Part shown: one piece after another, positions 37,745 to 46,538 of the stretch
Layout: each line of letters begins with the position of its first letter
Numbering within the stretch: the stretch's first letter is position 1
NCBI GenBank assembly: GCA_900696485.1
Contig: CAADGG010000102.1
Location: 62,001 to 126,000 of the forward strand
DNA: 64,000 nt
Direction of reading: 5' to 3'
Source: an uncultured Pseudomonadota bacterium
GTDB lineage: Bacteria; Myxococcota_A; UBA9160; PR03
Program-made: the position numbers and the translations under genes
The notes under the pieces: generated by a model
The model's database searches: none
What the model saw: only the letters and a program-made list of their open reading frames with translations
Told to the model about the DNA's origin: nothing

Positions 37745-38800
37745 TCACTCGAGCAGTTCGATCGAGTGCTCGTCGAAGGACGGCGGCTCGGCTCCGATCC
37801 AGACGAACCAGTATCGGGTCGTCGACCGGTCCGGCTGGTACCCGAAGAACCCCCTCCCGTCGCGCTGTCCGTACGGGCCGCAGACCATCGCGCTCGCTTC
37901 GGCCGCGCGCCATTTGGCTGTCTCCGCCCGGTAGTCGGGCGTCGGAACGATCTCCCAGGTCTCCCTCGTGGCCCCGGGGTTCGTCGCATCGACGACGACC
38001 GCGGCGGGCTCGACCCGGCAGCCGGCGCGCATTCTCGGCACCATCTGCGGGAAGAACCGGGCGCGAATCGCCGCATCGATCGGTTCCGGCGCGGGCTTGC
38101 TGAACATCTGGATCACCGGCGTGCCGCGCTCGCCTTCGGCGGCTCCGGCGATGTCGACGATCTCGGCGCCGCGGGCGACGAGCCGGGGCCCCGGGACACC
38201 CGCGGGGCAGGATTCGACGAGCAGCCGCAGCCGGAGCGTCGCATCGGCGAACGGACGCCACGTGCAGCCGGCTCGCGCTCGACGCGACGCCTCCCAGCGC
38301 GTCAGCGGGAGCCCGGCGTCCCCCCACACGGCGGGATCCCAAATGGCCGGCGCGAGGGCGGGCCCGGTGCGGAGCCACTCCATCGGCGGCTGCCCGAACT
38401 CCTCGCCGATGTTGTCCCACTCGACCCGGAGCCGGTCTGCGTCGGCGCTCCAGCGGCCGCTCTCGGCGCGAATCCCGCGGCCCGGGTACACGTTCACGAG
38501 TCGCGCGATGCCGTCGCTGCGCAGCTCGAGCGTGATCGCGCGACCGGTTTCCGCCGCGGCCGGTCGCCGCGCCGCGTAGACCCCGACGAAGCCCGACGCC
38601 ACACGGTCGGCGACCTCGAGCGCGCGCTGCTCGGCGGCCCGCTCGGCCGCGCGTCGCCCCGGGTCGATGCTCGCGCAGCCAGGCGCCAGCCATAGAGCGG
38701 CGAGCACGAGCACGAGCGCGAGCGCGACGGGCTCGCGGGCGCTTCGCTCGCGGGCCCGGCACGGGACGCTACCGTCCGGATCATCGTGGAGCAGCGGCAC
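37745..38800 (-). CDS. Putative lipoprotein, function unknown
   Basis: A 351-aa envelope protein. About residue 25-45 is a lipoprotein signal (REPVALALVLVLAALWLAPGC) with the lipobox Cys, preceded by a rather long n-region. The mature part has repeated Trp-rich beta-like stretches (GRWSADADRLRVEWDNIGEE, TRWEASRRARAGCTWRPF) and several Cys. No known domain is recognised. The start is uncertain: GTG 38800 is the only in-frame start codon before the signal and overlaps the divergent gene's start (38786) by 15 bp; TACGTT lies 6 nt upstream of it. The shortage of good starts means the true start may be non-standard. Confidence 0.65.
   Translation of the reverse strand: MPLLHDDPDGSVPCRARERSAREPVALALVLVLAALWLAPGCASIDPGRRAAERAAEQRALEVADRVASGFVGVYAARRPAAAETGRAITLELRSDGIARLVNVYPGRGIRAESGRWSADADRLRVEWDNIGEEFGQPPMEWLRTGPALAPAIWDPAVWGDAGLPLTRWEASRRARAGCTWRPFADATLRLRLLVESCPAGVPGPRLVARGAEIVDIAGAAEGERGTPVIQMFSKPAPEPIDAAIRARFFPQMVPRMRAGCRVEPAAVVVDATNPGATRETWEIVPTPDYRAETAKWRAAEASAMVCGPYGQRDGRGFFGYQPDRSTTRYWFVWIGAEPPSFDEHSIELLE
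38770..38775 (+). promoter_or_regulatory. TACCGT hexamer, possible -10 of the gene at 38786
   Basis: GCTACCGT ends 10 nt before the GTG at 38786 and lies inside the N-terminal codons of the divergent lipoprotein gene. Confidence 0.35.
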
Positions 38801-39454
38801 GGCGGCAACGTAGCTCGAAGTCCTCGCCTGTCTGCCGGCGCTGGCCCCGCGCCTTGCGTTCGCGCCGCCACCACCTTCGGCCTGGCGCTCGCCGCCGTCG
38901 CGATGCTCGCCGCCTCGGGACCCGGTGCCCGCGGACGCCACGTCTCCCGGCCGGCCGCGAAGGCCGCGCGGACCGTCGTCGTGATCCAGGATCTCGATGG
39001 CGGTCGCCAGTATTCCCGGATCGTCGATCGACAGCGGCCGGCGCTCGACCGCCTGGATGGCACGGTGACTTCGGGGAATACCGAGGCTCGCGTCGCGGCC
39101 TTCCTCGAAGGCGGGGAGCTGCGGCTGATCGAGGAAGAGGCTCTCTACGGCGAACCGGGTGAACCGGGCGGCACCGGACGCAATCGCTACTACGTCCACG
39201 ACGGCCGGCTCGTCTTTTTCGAGTCGCTGCGGATCCGGCCCCGCGACCTCGGTGAGGACCGGCTTCCCGCGCGCGACGAGGTGCTGACCGCGCTGGCATT
39301 CGGCGAAGACGGGCGATCGGTCGGCGCCGAGAAGACGGTGAACCGCGAGCCGGTGCCGCTCGCGCCGACGGACGAGGCGGGGATTCGCCGCCGCTTCCTC
39401 GCGCTCGCCGGCGTCGTGCAGCGATCTCGCGCCGGCGAGGCAGGGTCGCGCTGA
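38786..39454 (+). CDS. Exported hypothetical protein
   Basis: A 222-aa protein with a likely signal sequence at about 28-50 (AATTFGLALAAVAMLAASG, then ARG). The remainder (VVVIQDLDGGRQYSRIVDR, ARVAAFLEGGELRLIEEEALYGE, YYVHDGRLVFFESLRI) looks like a small beta-rich domain of the kind that scores a phenotype in the periplasm; no family is recognised. The n-region is longer than usual, so the real start could be downstream. GTG 38786 is used because a TACCGT hexamer lies 10 nt upstream and no better start is found. The next gene begins at or just after its stop. Confidence 0.6.
   Translation: MEQRHGGNVARSPRLSAGAGPAPCVRAATTFGLALAAVAMLAASGPGARGRHVSRPAAKAARTVVVIQDLDGGRQYSRIVDRQRPALDRLDGTVTSGNTEARVAAFLEGGELRLIEEEALYGEPGEPGGTGRNRYYVHDGRLVFFESLRIRPRDLGEDRLPARDEVLTALAFGEDGRSVGAEKTVNREPVPLAPTDEAGIRRRFLALAGVVQRSRAGEAGSR
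38807..38812 (-). promoter_or_regulatory. TACGTT hexamer, possible -10 of the lipoprotein gene at 38800
   Basis: Minus-strand GCTACGTT lies 6 nt before the GTG at 38800, the closest hexamer-to-start spacing seen in the window. Confidence 0.3.
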
Positions 39455-39495
39455 TCGCGCGGCTCCGCGGCGCCGGCCGAGTCGCGCGCATCCTC

Positions 39496-39900
39496 GTGCT
39501 GAGCTCGGCCCTGCTGGCGTGCGGAGGCTCCGCGAGGGGCGGCGACGACGAGGCGGCCGTGCTGATCGGAACGCGCTGGCAGCTCGAACGCATCCAGATG
39601 ATGGACGACACGGAAATGCGTCCTGAGGACCCGTCCCGCTACACGCTCGAACTCGCTGCCGATGGATCCGTCGCGGTGCGCGCCGACTGCAACCGCGGGC
39701 ACGGAAGCTATCGGCTCGACGGAGTGCAGCTCCGCCTCGGCCCGCTCGCCCTCACGAAGATGATGTGCCCTGCCGGATCCCTCGGCGATCGCTATGCGAA
39801 GCTGCTCGCCATCTCCGCGTCGTGGATGATCGTCGACGGAAAGCTGGCGATCGCGACGGCGATGGACTCGGCGATCCTGTTCTTCACGCCGGTTCGCTGA
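39496..39900 (+). CDS. META-domain lipoprotein
   Basis: A protein of at least 134 aa with an HslJ-like META domain: LIGTRWQLERIQ, YTLELAADGSVAVRADCNRGHGSY and LGPLALTKMMCPAG are the usual landmarks, the last with its conserved Cys. A lipobox (SSALLAC) sits at the very start. From the GTG at 39496 the signal is too short (8 residues before Cys). The frame is open upstream and gives a proper signal (ARLRGAGRVARILVLSSALLAC) if translation begins at CTG 39451, which overlaps the preceding stop (CTGA). A non-AUG coupled start is therefore likely. Its 3' end overlaps the convergent pdxT by 17 bp. Confidence 0.75.
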   Translation: MLSSALLACGGSARGGDDEAAVLIGTRWQLERIQMMDDTEMRPEDPSRYTLELAADGSVAVRADCNRGHGSYRLDGVQLRLGPLALTKMMCPAGSLGDRYAKLLAISASWMIVDGKLAIATAMDSAILFFTPVR

Positions 39901-40513
39901 GCGGGTTCGCTCGCTCCCGGGACCGAGCGGCCGATGCGGAGCGCCGGACCGTCTCGATCCAGAGCCGAAGCACGCGCGGGTCCTCGCCGAGTTCCGGGTG
40001 GAAGGTTGCGGCAAAGCGCTCGCCCCGCCGGACCAGGACCGGTTCGCCGCCGACGCGGACCAGCACGTCGACCTCCCGGCCGAGATCGCGCAGCCGGGGA
40101 GCGCGGATGAACACGCAGGGCAGCCCTTCGAGGCCCGCCTTCGCCCCCGGATCCGCCGGCGCGACGAACGAATCGACCTGCGTCCCGTAGGCGTTGCGCA
40201 CGGCGGTCATGTCCAGCAGGCCGAGGCTCGAGACCGGATGATTCTCGACCCGGCGCGCCAACAGGATCGCGCCGGCACAGGTCCCGAGGATCGGATGACC
40301 GGCTTCGGCGAAGGTACGGACCGCTTCGAAGAGCCCGAGCCGTTCCATGCCCTTGGCGATCGTCGTGCTCTCGCCGCCCGGCAGCACGAGCGCATCGAGT
40401 CCATCGAGGTTCTTGCCGGCCCGGACCATCACCGGGTCGGCTCCGGCTCGCGCCAACGCTCTCGCGTGCGCTTCGAAGTCGCCTTGCAGAGCGAGTACGC
40501 CGATCTTCAGCAC
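39884..40513 (-). CDS. pdxT: Pyridoxal 5'-phosphate synthase, glutaminase subunit
   Basis: A 209-aa PdxT, the glutaminase that feeds ammonia to PdxS in ribose-5-phosphate-dependent PLP synthesis. The start KIGVLALQGDFEAH and LVLPGGESTTIAKGMERLGLF are diagnostic. The triad is Cys-79 (GTCAGAILLA), His-172 and Glu-174 (FHPEL). About 20 extra residues extend the C terminus past the usual end, overlapping the convergent META gene. GTG at 40513 is the start, 25 nt after pdxS in the same operon. Confidence 0.95.
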   Translation of the reverse strand: MLKIGVLALQGDFEAHARALARAGADPVMVRAGKNLDGLDALVLPGGESTTIAKGMERLGLFEAVRTFAEAGHPILGTCAGAILLARRVENHPVSSLGLLDMTAVRNAYGTQVDSFVAPADPGAKAGLEGLPCVFIRAPRLRDLGREVDVLVRVGGEPVLVRRGERFAATFHPELGEDPRVLRLWIETVRRSASAARSRERANPLSEPA

Positions 40514-40538
40514 GGTCCCGCTTCCCGGCCCGCCGCCG

Positions 40539-41459
40539 CTACCAGCCGCGGTTCGCGAGCCGCTGCTCCTCGCTGAGCGTCGACATCTCGATGCCGTCCA
40601 TCGCCTTGCCGAGGCCGCGGCTCGCTTCGAGCACCTGCTTGGGGTCGTCCCACTGCGTGCAGGCGGCCACCACCGCCCGCGCCCGCGCGGCGGGATCGTC
40701 GCTCTTGAAGATCCCGGAGCCGACGAAGATCGCCTCGGCACCGAGCATCCGGCACAGGGCGGCGTCCGGCGGAGTCGCGATGCCGCCCGCCGCGAAGTTC
40801 GGCACCGGGAGACGGCCGTGTTCGGCGACGAAGCGCACCAGGTCGAGCGACGCCTGCAGCTCCTTCGCGCGGGTCGGCAGCTCTTCCGGCGCCGTCGCCG
40901 TGAGGCGTTTGATCTCGCCGTTCACCGCGCGCAGATGCCGCACGGCCTCGACGATGTTGCCGCTGCCGGCCTCCCCCTTGGTGCGGATCATCGCCGCACC
41001 CTCGGCGATCCGGCGCAGCGCCTCGCCGAGGTTGCGGGCGCCGCACACGAACGGCGACTTGAAGTCGTGCTTCCAGACGTGGTGTTCGTCGTCGGCCGGC
41101 GTCAGCACCTCGCTCTCGTCGATGAAGTCGACGCCGAGCGATTCGAGCACGCGGGCCTCCGCCAGATGCCCGATCCGCACCTTCGCCATTACCGGGATCG
41201 AGACGGTGCGCTGGATCGCCTCGATCACCTCGATCGCGGCCATCCGCGCGACGCCGCCGTCCTTGCGGATGTCGGCCGGCACGCGCTCGAGCGCCATCAC
41301 CGCCGTCGCGCCGGCGTCCTCGGCGATGCGCGCCTGCTCCGGGGTCGTGACGTCCATGATCACGCCACCCTTCAGCATCTCGGCCAGCCCGACCTTCAGC
41401 GCGAAGCTCTCCGCCCCGATTCGCGCGCTCGCACTCTTGCCGTCGTTTCGTTCGGTCAT
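40539..41459 (-). CDS. pdxS: Pyridoxal 5'-phosphate synthase, synthase subunit
   Basis: A 306-aa PdxS/SNZ, the (beta/alpha)8 subunit that builds PLP from ribose 5-phosphate, glyceraldehyde 3-phosphate and ammonia in a 12:12 complex with PdxT. Landmarks are [74 protein letters not shown] and GSGIFKS. Both catalytic lysines lie in expected contexts (VIMDV region and AKVRIGH). pdxR lies 37 bp upstream and pdxT 25 bp downstream on the same strand. Confidence 0.97.
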   Translation of the reverse strand: MTERNDGKSASARIGAESFALKVGLAEMLKGGVIMDVTTPEQARIAEDAGATAVMALERVPADIRKDGGVARMAAIEVIEAIQRTVSIPVMAKVRIGHLAEARVLESLGVDFIDESEVLTPADDEHHVWKHDFKSPFVCGARNLGEALRRIAEGAAMIRTKGEAGSGNIVEAVRHLRAVNGEIKRLTATAPEELPTRAKELQASLDLVRFVAEHGRLPVPNFAAGGIATPPDAALCRMLGAEAIFVGSGIFKSDDPAARARAVVAACTQWDDPKQVLEASRGLGKAMDGIEMSTLSEEQRLANRGW

Positions 41460-41496
41460 CTCGTCTCCTCTGCACCGCCCGTGGACGGTGCGTTGC

Positions 41497-42993
41497 TCAG
41501 ACCATTGCCTCGTCGCCGGCGGGCCGCCTCGGCTCGCGCGCGAGGCGCTCGCGCACCGTCTTGCCCAGCACCGTGACGCCGTGGCGGATCTCGTCTTCGC
41601 CGGCCAGCGCGATCGAGAGGCGCAAGCCGCTCGAAGGCCTGCGGTCGCAGCGGAACTGGAAGCCCGGGGCAAACAACACGCCGCCACGGACAGCCTCCGC
41701 CAACAGTTCCGCGGTGTCGACGGTCTCCGGCAGCTCCACCCAGACCTGCAGTCCACCATCGGGCTGCGTCCACGTGACGCCCTCCGGCATCTCTCGCGCC
41801 AGCGCGTCGAGCAACGCGTCGCGCCGGCCGCGCAGCGTTCGCCGCACGCGACCGAGGTGTCGATCGTAGCCGCCGCTGCCGACGAACTCGGCCAGCGCCG
41901 CCTGCAGGACCAGGGCGCCGCCGAGATCGCTGGCGTGCTTCAACGCGAGGAGCGCCTCGAGCGTACGGCCGCGCGCCGCGATCGAACCGACGCGCGCGCC
42001 CGGGAACAGCGACTTCGAGAACGAGAACAGCTGCACCACGAGACCATGCTCGTCGAGCGCGGCCAAGGACGGCACCGGACGGCCGGCGTAGCGGAGGTCC
42101 ATTTCGTAGGCGTCTTCGACGACCGGCTTGCTCGCCCGCGCCGCGACTGCCAGCAGCGCGCGGCGGTGCGCCAGGCCGGTGCTGAGGCCGAGCGGGTTGT
42201 GGAAGGTCGGCATGGTGTAGAAGAGCTTCACCTCGGGGCGTTCCAGGGTGCGCTCGAGCACGGCGAGATCCGGCGCGCCGTTGCGGAACGGGATCGCTGC
42301 CGCGCGCAGGCCGAGCGACGCGAGCGCCGACAGCACGTTGTGATAGGTCGGCTCCTCGACGGCGACGACGTCGCCGGGGGCTGCGAACAGGCGCAGCGCG
42401 AGCGCGATGCCCTCGCTCGCGCCCTGGGTGACGGTGATCTCGTCCGCACTGCAGCGAACGCCAGTCTCGCGCAGCCGCGTGGCCAGCACCTCGCGCAACC
42501 CGAGGTGACCCTGGGGCGGGCCGTAGCGGAGCAGGTCGGCGCCCTCGCGGGAGAGAACCCGCGCGATGGCGCGGCGGAACTCATCGGCCGGATAGAGCGA
42601 CGGATCCGGCACCAGCGAGTGCAGCGGAACGGTGCCGGCCGGCGCCGCGTAGCGAACGCGCGCCCGATCGAAGTCGAGCAGTCGCTCGACGATCGGCGAC
42701 AGCACCGGATCGAAGGGCGGCGGCGGCTCGCTGGGCGGCGTGCGGCGGACGAAGGTGCCGCGGCCGACCGTCGACTCGATGGCGCCCTCGCGCGCCAGCG
42801 CGTCGTACGCGAGCGCGACCGTATCGCGGTTCACCGCGAGCGCGCGCGCCAGCTCGCGGATCGTCGGCAGCCGATCCCCGGCGCCGAGCCGTCCGTCCGC
42901 GATCTCGACGCGGAACCATGCAGCGATCTGCTGGTACACCGGAGCCGCCTTGCCGTCGCGGCCGTCCGGGTGGCGCTCGAGGGGAATCTGCAC
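41497..42993 (-). CDS. pdxR: MocR/PdxR-type transcriptional regulator
   Basis: A 498-aa regulator: N-terminal GntR-type winged helix (about 16-85; [44 protein letters not shown]) fused to a fold-type I aminotransferase domain, with the PLP lysine in [15 protein letters not shown]. Such MocR proteins sense PLP and activate pdxST, usually through direct repeats in the promoter. Here pdxR is the first gene of a pdxR-pdxS-pdxT unit rather than divergent from it. ATG 42993. Two TTGACCCGT repeats lie upstream (43022-43030, 43075-43083) and probably control the whole unit. Confidence 0.92.
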   Translation of the reverse strand: MQIPLERHPDGRDGKAAPVYQQIAAWFRVEIADGRLGAGDRLPTIRELARALAVNRDTVALAYDALAREGAIESTVGRGTFVRRTPPSEPPPPFDPVLSPIVERLLDFDRARVRYAAPAGTVPLHSLVPDPSLYPADEFRRAIARVLSREGADLLRYGPPQGHLGLREVLATRLRETGVRCSADEITVTQGASEGIALALRLFAAPGDVVAVEEPTYHNVLSALASLGLRAAAIPFRNGAPDLAVLERTLERPEVKLFYTMPTFHNPLGLSTGLAHRRALLAVAARASKPVVEDAYEMDLRYAGRPVPSLAALDEHGLVVQLFSFSKSLFPGARVGSIAARGRTLEALLALKHASDLGGALVLQAALAEFVGSGGYDRHLGRVRRTLRGRRDALLDALAREMPEGVTWTQPDGGLQVWVELPETVDTAELLAEAVRGGVLFAPGFQFRCDRRPSSGLRLSIALAGEDEIRHGVTVLGKTVRERLAREPRRPAGDEAMV

Positions 42994-43021
42994 GCAAAGC
43001 AGAATAGGCCCGGGACAATAT

Positions 43022-43030
43022 ACGGGTCAA
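43022..43030 (-). promoter_or_regulatory. TTGACCCGT direct repeat, proximal copy
   Basis: TTGACCCGT on the minus strand directly precedes TATATT, so it overlaps a probable -35/-10 region of pdxR. The surrounding 90 bp are strikingly A/T-rich. Confidence 0.55.
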
Positions 43031-43074
43031 GCCAGCCAAAAAGAAAACTGGAGATATGAAAAAGAACCTTCTAG

Positions 43075-43083
43075 ACGGGTCAA
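43075..43083 (-). promoter_or_regulatory. TTGACCCGT direct repeat, distal copy
   Basis: Second identical TTGACCCGT in the same orientation, 53 bp upstream of the first, about five helical turns, just outside the end of the adjacent antiporter gene mnhG. MocR regulators often bind spaced direct repeats. Confidence 0.55.
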
Positions 43084-43090
43084 TCGGCCT

Positions 43091-43456
43091 TCAGGGTTCC
43101 GCTGCCCGGTCGTCCCCGTTCGTCTCGTCGCGCCGTTCCGCGTCGGCGAGGTCGTCGACGACGCTGCGCGACCACAGCGGGACGCCGGTGCGATAGGCGG
43201 CTTTTGCGATCATGTGCGCCGCGACCGGGGCGGTGAACAGCAGGAACGCGATCGCCGCGAGCGCGCGGGTGCCAGCCCCGAACTCGCTGAAGTGCACGGC
43301 GACCGCCAGCAGGATGAGGCCGCTGCCGAGCGTGCCGGCCTTGGTGGACGCGTGCATCCGGATGTAGACGTCCGGCATGCGCAGCACGCCGACGGCGGCG
43401 GCGAAGGTGAAGAAGCTGCCGGTCACCGCAAGCAGGCCGGCGAGCACGTCGCTCAT
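43091..43456 (-). CDS. mnhG: Mrp-type Na+/H+ antiporter subunit G
   Basis: A 121-aa small subunit with three hydrophobic helices (LAGLLAVTGSFFTFAAAVGV, LGSGLILLAVAVHF, ALAAIAFLLFTAPVAAH). LRMPDVYIRMHASTKAGTLG and TAPVAAHMIAKAAY are family signatures. It is the last gene of the operon, overlapping mnhF by 4 nt, and has a charged hydrophilic tail. Its 3' end is only 8 bp from the distal PdxR-type repeat. Confidence 0.93.
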   Translation of the reverse strand: MSDVLAGLLAVTGSFFTFAAAVGVLRMPDVYIRMHASTKAGTLGSGLILLAVAVHFSEFGAGTRALAAIAFLLFTAPVAAHMIAKAAYRTGVPLWSRSVVDDLADAERRDETNGDDRAAEP

Positions 43457-43791
43457 CGTCGCTCCTCCGGTTCTTCGGCTTCGGCGGGAGGGTCCGCCTG
43501 TTGCTCGGCTTCCTCCCGGCGCGCCTGCGCGACCACGTAGCGCGCCAGCGCCACCGTGCCGAGGAACGAGACCAGAGCCAGTGCGATGGCGATGTCGAGG
43601 AAGCTCGGCTCGCCGCTCTCGAGCGCGAACAGCGCTGCGAAGCCCACCATCAGGATCGCCAACATGTCCAAGGCCACGACGCGATCAGCCCCGCTCGGTC
43701 CGATCGCGAGGCGGATGAACGCGAGCCCGAGACCCGAGATCTGCAGCGCGACGGCGACGAGGATGGCGGCGCGGAAGAAGTCGCCCGTCAT
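43453..43791 (-). CDS. mnhF: Mrp-type Na+/H+ antiporter subunit F
   Basis: A 112-aa membrane subunit; AFIRLAIGPSGADRVVALDML is the MnhF signature and three helices are predicted. The C-terminal tail is Glu/Ala/Pro-rich. It overlaps mnhE and mnhG by 4 nt each, so translation of the set is coupled. Confidence 0.93.
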   Translation of the reverse strand: MTGDFFRAAILVAVALQISGLGLAFIRLAIGPSGADRVVALDMLAILMVGFAALFALESGEPSFLDIAIALALVSFLGTVALARYVVAQARREEAEQQADPPAEAEEPEERR

Positions 43792-44261
43792 CGGAACACC
43801 CGGAGGATGCGCTGCTCGAGCTGGTTCTTGGTCTCGGCGCGCAGCGCCTCGATATCGTCGATGAACATCGCGTGGACGTAGAGGGTGCGCCGGTCCTCCG
43901 AGAGTTCGAGACTCAGCGTGCCGGGGGTCAGCGAGATCAGGTTGGCGAGCATCGTGATCTCGACCGGCGTCTCGACATCGAGCGGCAGCGCGATGATTCC
44001 GGGCCGGCTGTGCTGGCCCGGCGTCAGGACCTCCCAGACGACGCGCAGGCTCGACACGACCAGTTCCTTGACGAAGAAGAGCCCGAGGCCGAGCGCCCGC
44101 CAGAAGCGCTCGAAGTAGTCCGTCGGACCGTAGAGCGGCCGCAACAACCAGAGCACGCCATAGCCGAGCGCGAGGCCCGCGAGCAGCGTCCCGAGACTGA
44201 AGTGTCCGAGCAGCGCCGCCCAGCCGACCGCGAGAATCGTGTGCGGGACCAGCAGATTCAC
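43788..44261 (-). CDS. mnhE: Mrp-type Na+/H+ antiporter subunit E
   Basis: A 157-aa subunit with two N-terminal hydrophobic stretches and a soluble C-terminal domain. LANLISLTPGTLSLELSEDRRTLYVHAMFIDD-type sequence near the end is characteristic (TPGT...LYVHA). GTG 44261 overlaps the mnhD stop (GTGA). Confidence 0.92.
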   Translation of the reverse strand: MNLLVPHTILAVGWAALLGHFSLGTLLAGLALGYGVLWLLRPLYGPTDYFERFWRALGLGLFFVKELVVSSLRVVWEVLTPGQHSRPGIIALPLDVETPVEITMLANLISLTPGTLSLELSEDRRTLYVHAMFIDDIEALRAETKNQLEQRILRVFR

Positions 44262-45763
44262 GGAGTGCCTCCGCCCAGAACGGCTGCGACGTAGGCGGTC
44301 GGGTCGAGCAGCTCTGCGGCCGCGGCGCGCGCCAACTCGAACAGCGGCGCCGGCCACAGACCGATCCATACGGTGATCAGTGCGAGCGCGATCACCGGGC
44401 CGAGCAGCAGCACCCGCTCCCGGCCGGCGAGCGGCTCGCGCCACGCGGCGTCCCCGTCCGGATGCGCTTTCCAGAACGCCTCGGCCCAGATCTTCGTCAT
44501 CGAGTAGACGGTCAGCAGTCCGACGACGACGAGCGCCGCCACCACCCACCACTGCGCGAGTTCGAGTGCGGCCTGGACCAGCAGCAGCTTGGCCCAGAAG
44601 CCCGACAGCGGCGGGAAGCCGGCCAGCGAGAACGCCGGAATCAAGAACAAGACCGCGACGAACGGGGCGCGCGTGTAGAGCCCGCCGCTGCGCGCGAGCT
44701 CGAAGGAGCCGGAAAGGCGCTTCGAGATGCCGCTCAGCAAGAACAGGTTCGCCTTCACGATGATGTGGTGGAGCGTGTAGAAGATCGCGCCGGCCAGCGC
44801 GAGCGGGGAGCCGAGCGCGAGCCCCATCACCATGTAGCCGACCTGGCTGACGATGTGGAAGCCGAGAATGCGGCGGAACTCGCTCTGCGCCGCGGCTCCG
44901 AGCACGCCGGTCACCATCGTCAGCGCCGCAACGACGACGAGCACGCCGTCGAGCCCGATCTGCTCGCGCGGGAAGATGATCGTGAAGAAGCGGATCAGGG
45001 CATAGACGCCGACCTTCGTCAGCAGGCCGGCGAACAGCGCCGATACCGCCACCGGCGGCGTGTGGTACGACGCCGGCAGCCACGAGAAGACCGGGAACAG
45101 CGCCGCCTTGATGCCGAAGGCGAGCAGGAACAGGACGGCCACGGCGGCGATCAGACCCGGCTGCCCGAGCGCCGGCAGACGCTGATGCAGATCCGCCATG
45201 TTGAGGCTGCCCGCCATCCCGTACAGCAGCCCGGCGCCACTCAAGAACAACAGCGTCGAGATCAGGTTGAGCGCCACGTACTTGAGCGCGCCGTCGAGCT
45301 GTTCGCGCCCGCCGCCGATCGCGAGCAGCGCGAACGACGCGATCAGCATCACCTCGAACCACACGTAGAGATTGAAGACGTCGCCGGTGAGGAACGCGCC
45401 GCAGACGCCGGCGAGCAGGACCTGCACCAGCGGTGCGAAGCCGAAGCGCATGCGCGGCTCGTCGACCTCGCCCGCTGCGAAGACGACCGTGGCCAGGCCG
45501 ATCACGGCCGTCACCATCACCATCGCTGCGCCGAGGTGGTCCGCGACCAGCGTGATGCCGAACGGCGCCGCCCAGCCGCCCGCCTGCACGACGAGGATGC
45601 CCTCGCGCTCGACGCCGAGCAGTAGCGCGATCGCCGCGACGGCGAGCGCGAGAGTCCCCGCGAAGGCCACGGCATGCTGCCGACGCGGCGTCGAGAAGCC
45701 GAGCACCAGCAACGTCGCCGTCGCGAGCGGAATGGCGATCGGCGCGATGAGCCAGGTCTTCAC
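44258..45763 (-). CDS. mnhD: Mrp-type Na+/H+ antiporter subunit D
   Basis: A 501-aa NuoM/N-like membrane subunit with about 14 helices. KAALFPVFSWLPASYHTPPVAVSALFAGLLTKVGVYAL has the conserved Lys and Pro residues of proton-pumping antiporter-like subunits, and HIVSQVGYMVMGLAL is typical. It forms part of the proton path with subunit A. ATG 45763 overlaps mnhC by 4 nt. Confidence 0.95.
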   Translation of the reverse strand: MKTWLIAPIAIPLATATLLVLGFSTPRRQHAVAFAGTLALAVAAIALLLGVEREGILVVQAGGWAAPFGITLVADHLGAAMVMVTAVIGLATVVFAAGEVDEPRMRFGFAPLVQVLLAGVCGAFLTGDVFNLYVWFEVMLIASFALLAIGGGREQLDGALKYVALNLISTLLFLSGAGLLYGMAGSLNMADLHQRLPALGQPGLIAAVAVLFLLAFGIKAALFPVFSWLPASYHTPPVAVSALFAGLLTKVGVYALIRFFTIIFPREQIGLDGVLVVVAALTMVTGVLGAAAQSEFRRILGFHIVSQVGYMVMGLALGSPLALAGAIFYTLHHIIVKANLFLLSGISKRLSGSFELARSGGLYTRAPFVAVLFLIPAFSLAGFPPLSGFWAKLLLVQAALELAQWWVVAALVVVGLLTVYSMTKIWAEAFWKAHPDGDAAWREPLAGRERVLLLGPVIALALITVWIGLWPAPLFELARAAAAELLDPTAYVAAVLGGGTP

Positions 45764-46137
45764 CGGGGCTCCTTGGCAGCAGCATCGGCACGCGGCTCGG
45801 CGGCGCGCATGGCGTCGAGGTCAGCCGTTCCGAGCGCGTCGACTCCGCGCACCGACAGCACCAGTGCGAACGCCAACAGGCCGAAGCCGATCACGATCGC
45901 GGTCAGGATCAACGCCTGTGGCAACGGGTTCGCGACGGCTTCGAGTGGAACTTCGAGGCCTTCCGGCACCAGCGGCGGCGCGCCCCAGCGCACGCGGCCC
46001 GCCGTGAGCAACAGCACGTTGACGGCGTTGCTGAACAGCACGAGCCCGAAGAGGAAGCGCACCACGTGTCGGCTCAGCATCAGGTACACGCTCGCCGCCA
46101 CGAGGGCGCCGATCAGCAGCGCGAGCAACGCCTCCAT
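45760..46137 (-). CDS. mnhC: Mrp-type Na+/H+ antiporter subunit C
   Basis: A 125-aa NuoK-like subunit with three helices; FLFGLVLFSNAVNVLLLTAGR and DPLPQALILTAIVIGFG-like NPLPQALILTAIVIGFG are the family signature. The start at 46137 overlaps the mnhB stop (ATGA). Confidence 0.94.
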   Translation of the reverse strand: MEALLALLIGALVAASVYLMLSRHVVRFLFGLVLFSNAVNVLLLTAGRVRWGAPPLVPEGLEVPLEAVANPLPQALILTAIVIGFGLLAFALVLSVRGVDALGTADLDAMRAAEPRADAAAKEPR

Positions 46138-46538
46138 CAGCGCTGCTCCTCGAGCGCGAGCACCAGCGCGACGACGCCGCCGAGCACCACCAGGTAGACG
46201 CCGAGGTCGAACAGCAGCGGCGTGCCGACCTTGCCGCTGGGCAGCTCGATCCACAAGCCGCGCAGGAAGGTCTCGCCCGCCGCCACGCCGATCAGGCCGG
46301 CGGCCAAGGCGCAGGCGAGTCCGAGGCCCGCGACCTTGCGCGGATCGATCCGCAACACGGCCCGCACGGCACCCGCGCCTTCGGCCATCACGTAGAGGGC
46401 GAAACCGGTCGCCGCGATGAGGCCGCCGATGAATCCCCCCCCCGGCTCGTTGTGGCCGCGCAGCATCACGAAGATCGAGAACAGCAGCAGCAGCGCGACG
46501 AGCAGCCGTGCTGCGGTGCTGAGGATCAGCGAACTCAT
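46137..46538 (-). CDS. mnhB: Mrp-type Na+/H+ antiporter subunit B
   Basis: A 133-aa membrane subunit with four helices. [23 protein letters not shown] is diagnostic of MnhB, and [17 protein letters not shown] of its C-terminal part. Start overlaps mnhA by 4 nt. Confidence 0.94.
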   Translation of the reverse strand: MSSLILSTAARLLVALLLLFSIFVMLRGHNEPGGGFIGGLIAATGFALYVMAEGAGAVRAVLRIDPRKVAGLGLACALAAGLIGVAAGETFLRGLWIELPSGKVGTPLLFDLGVYLVVLGGVVALVLALEEQR

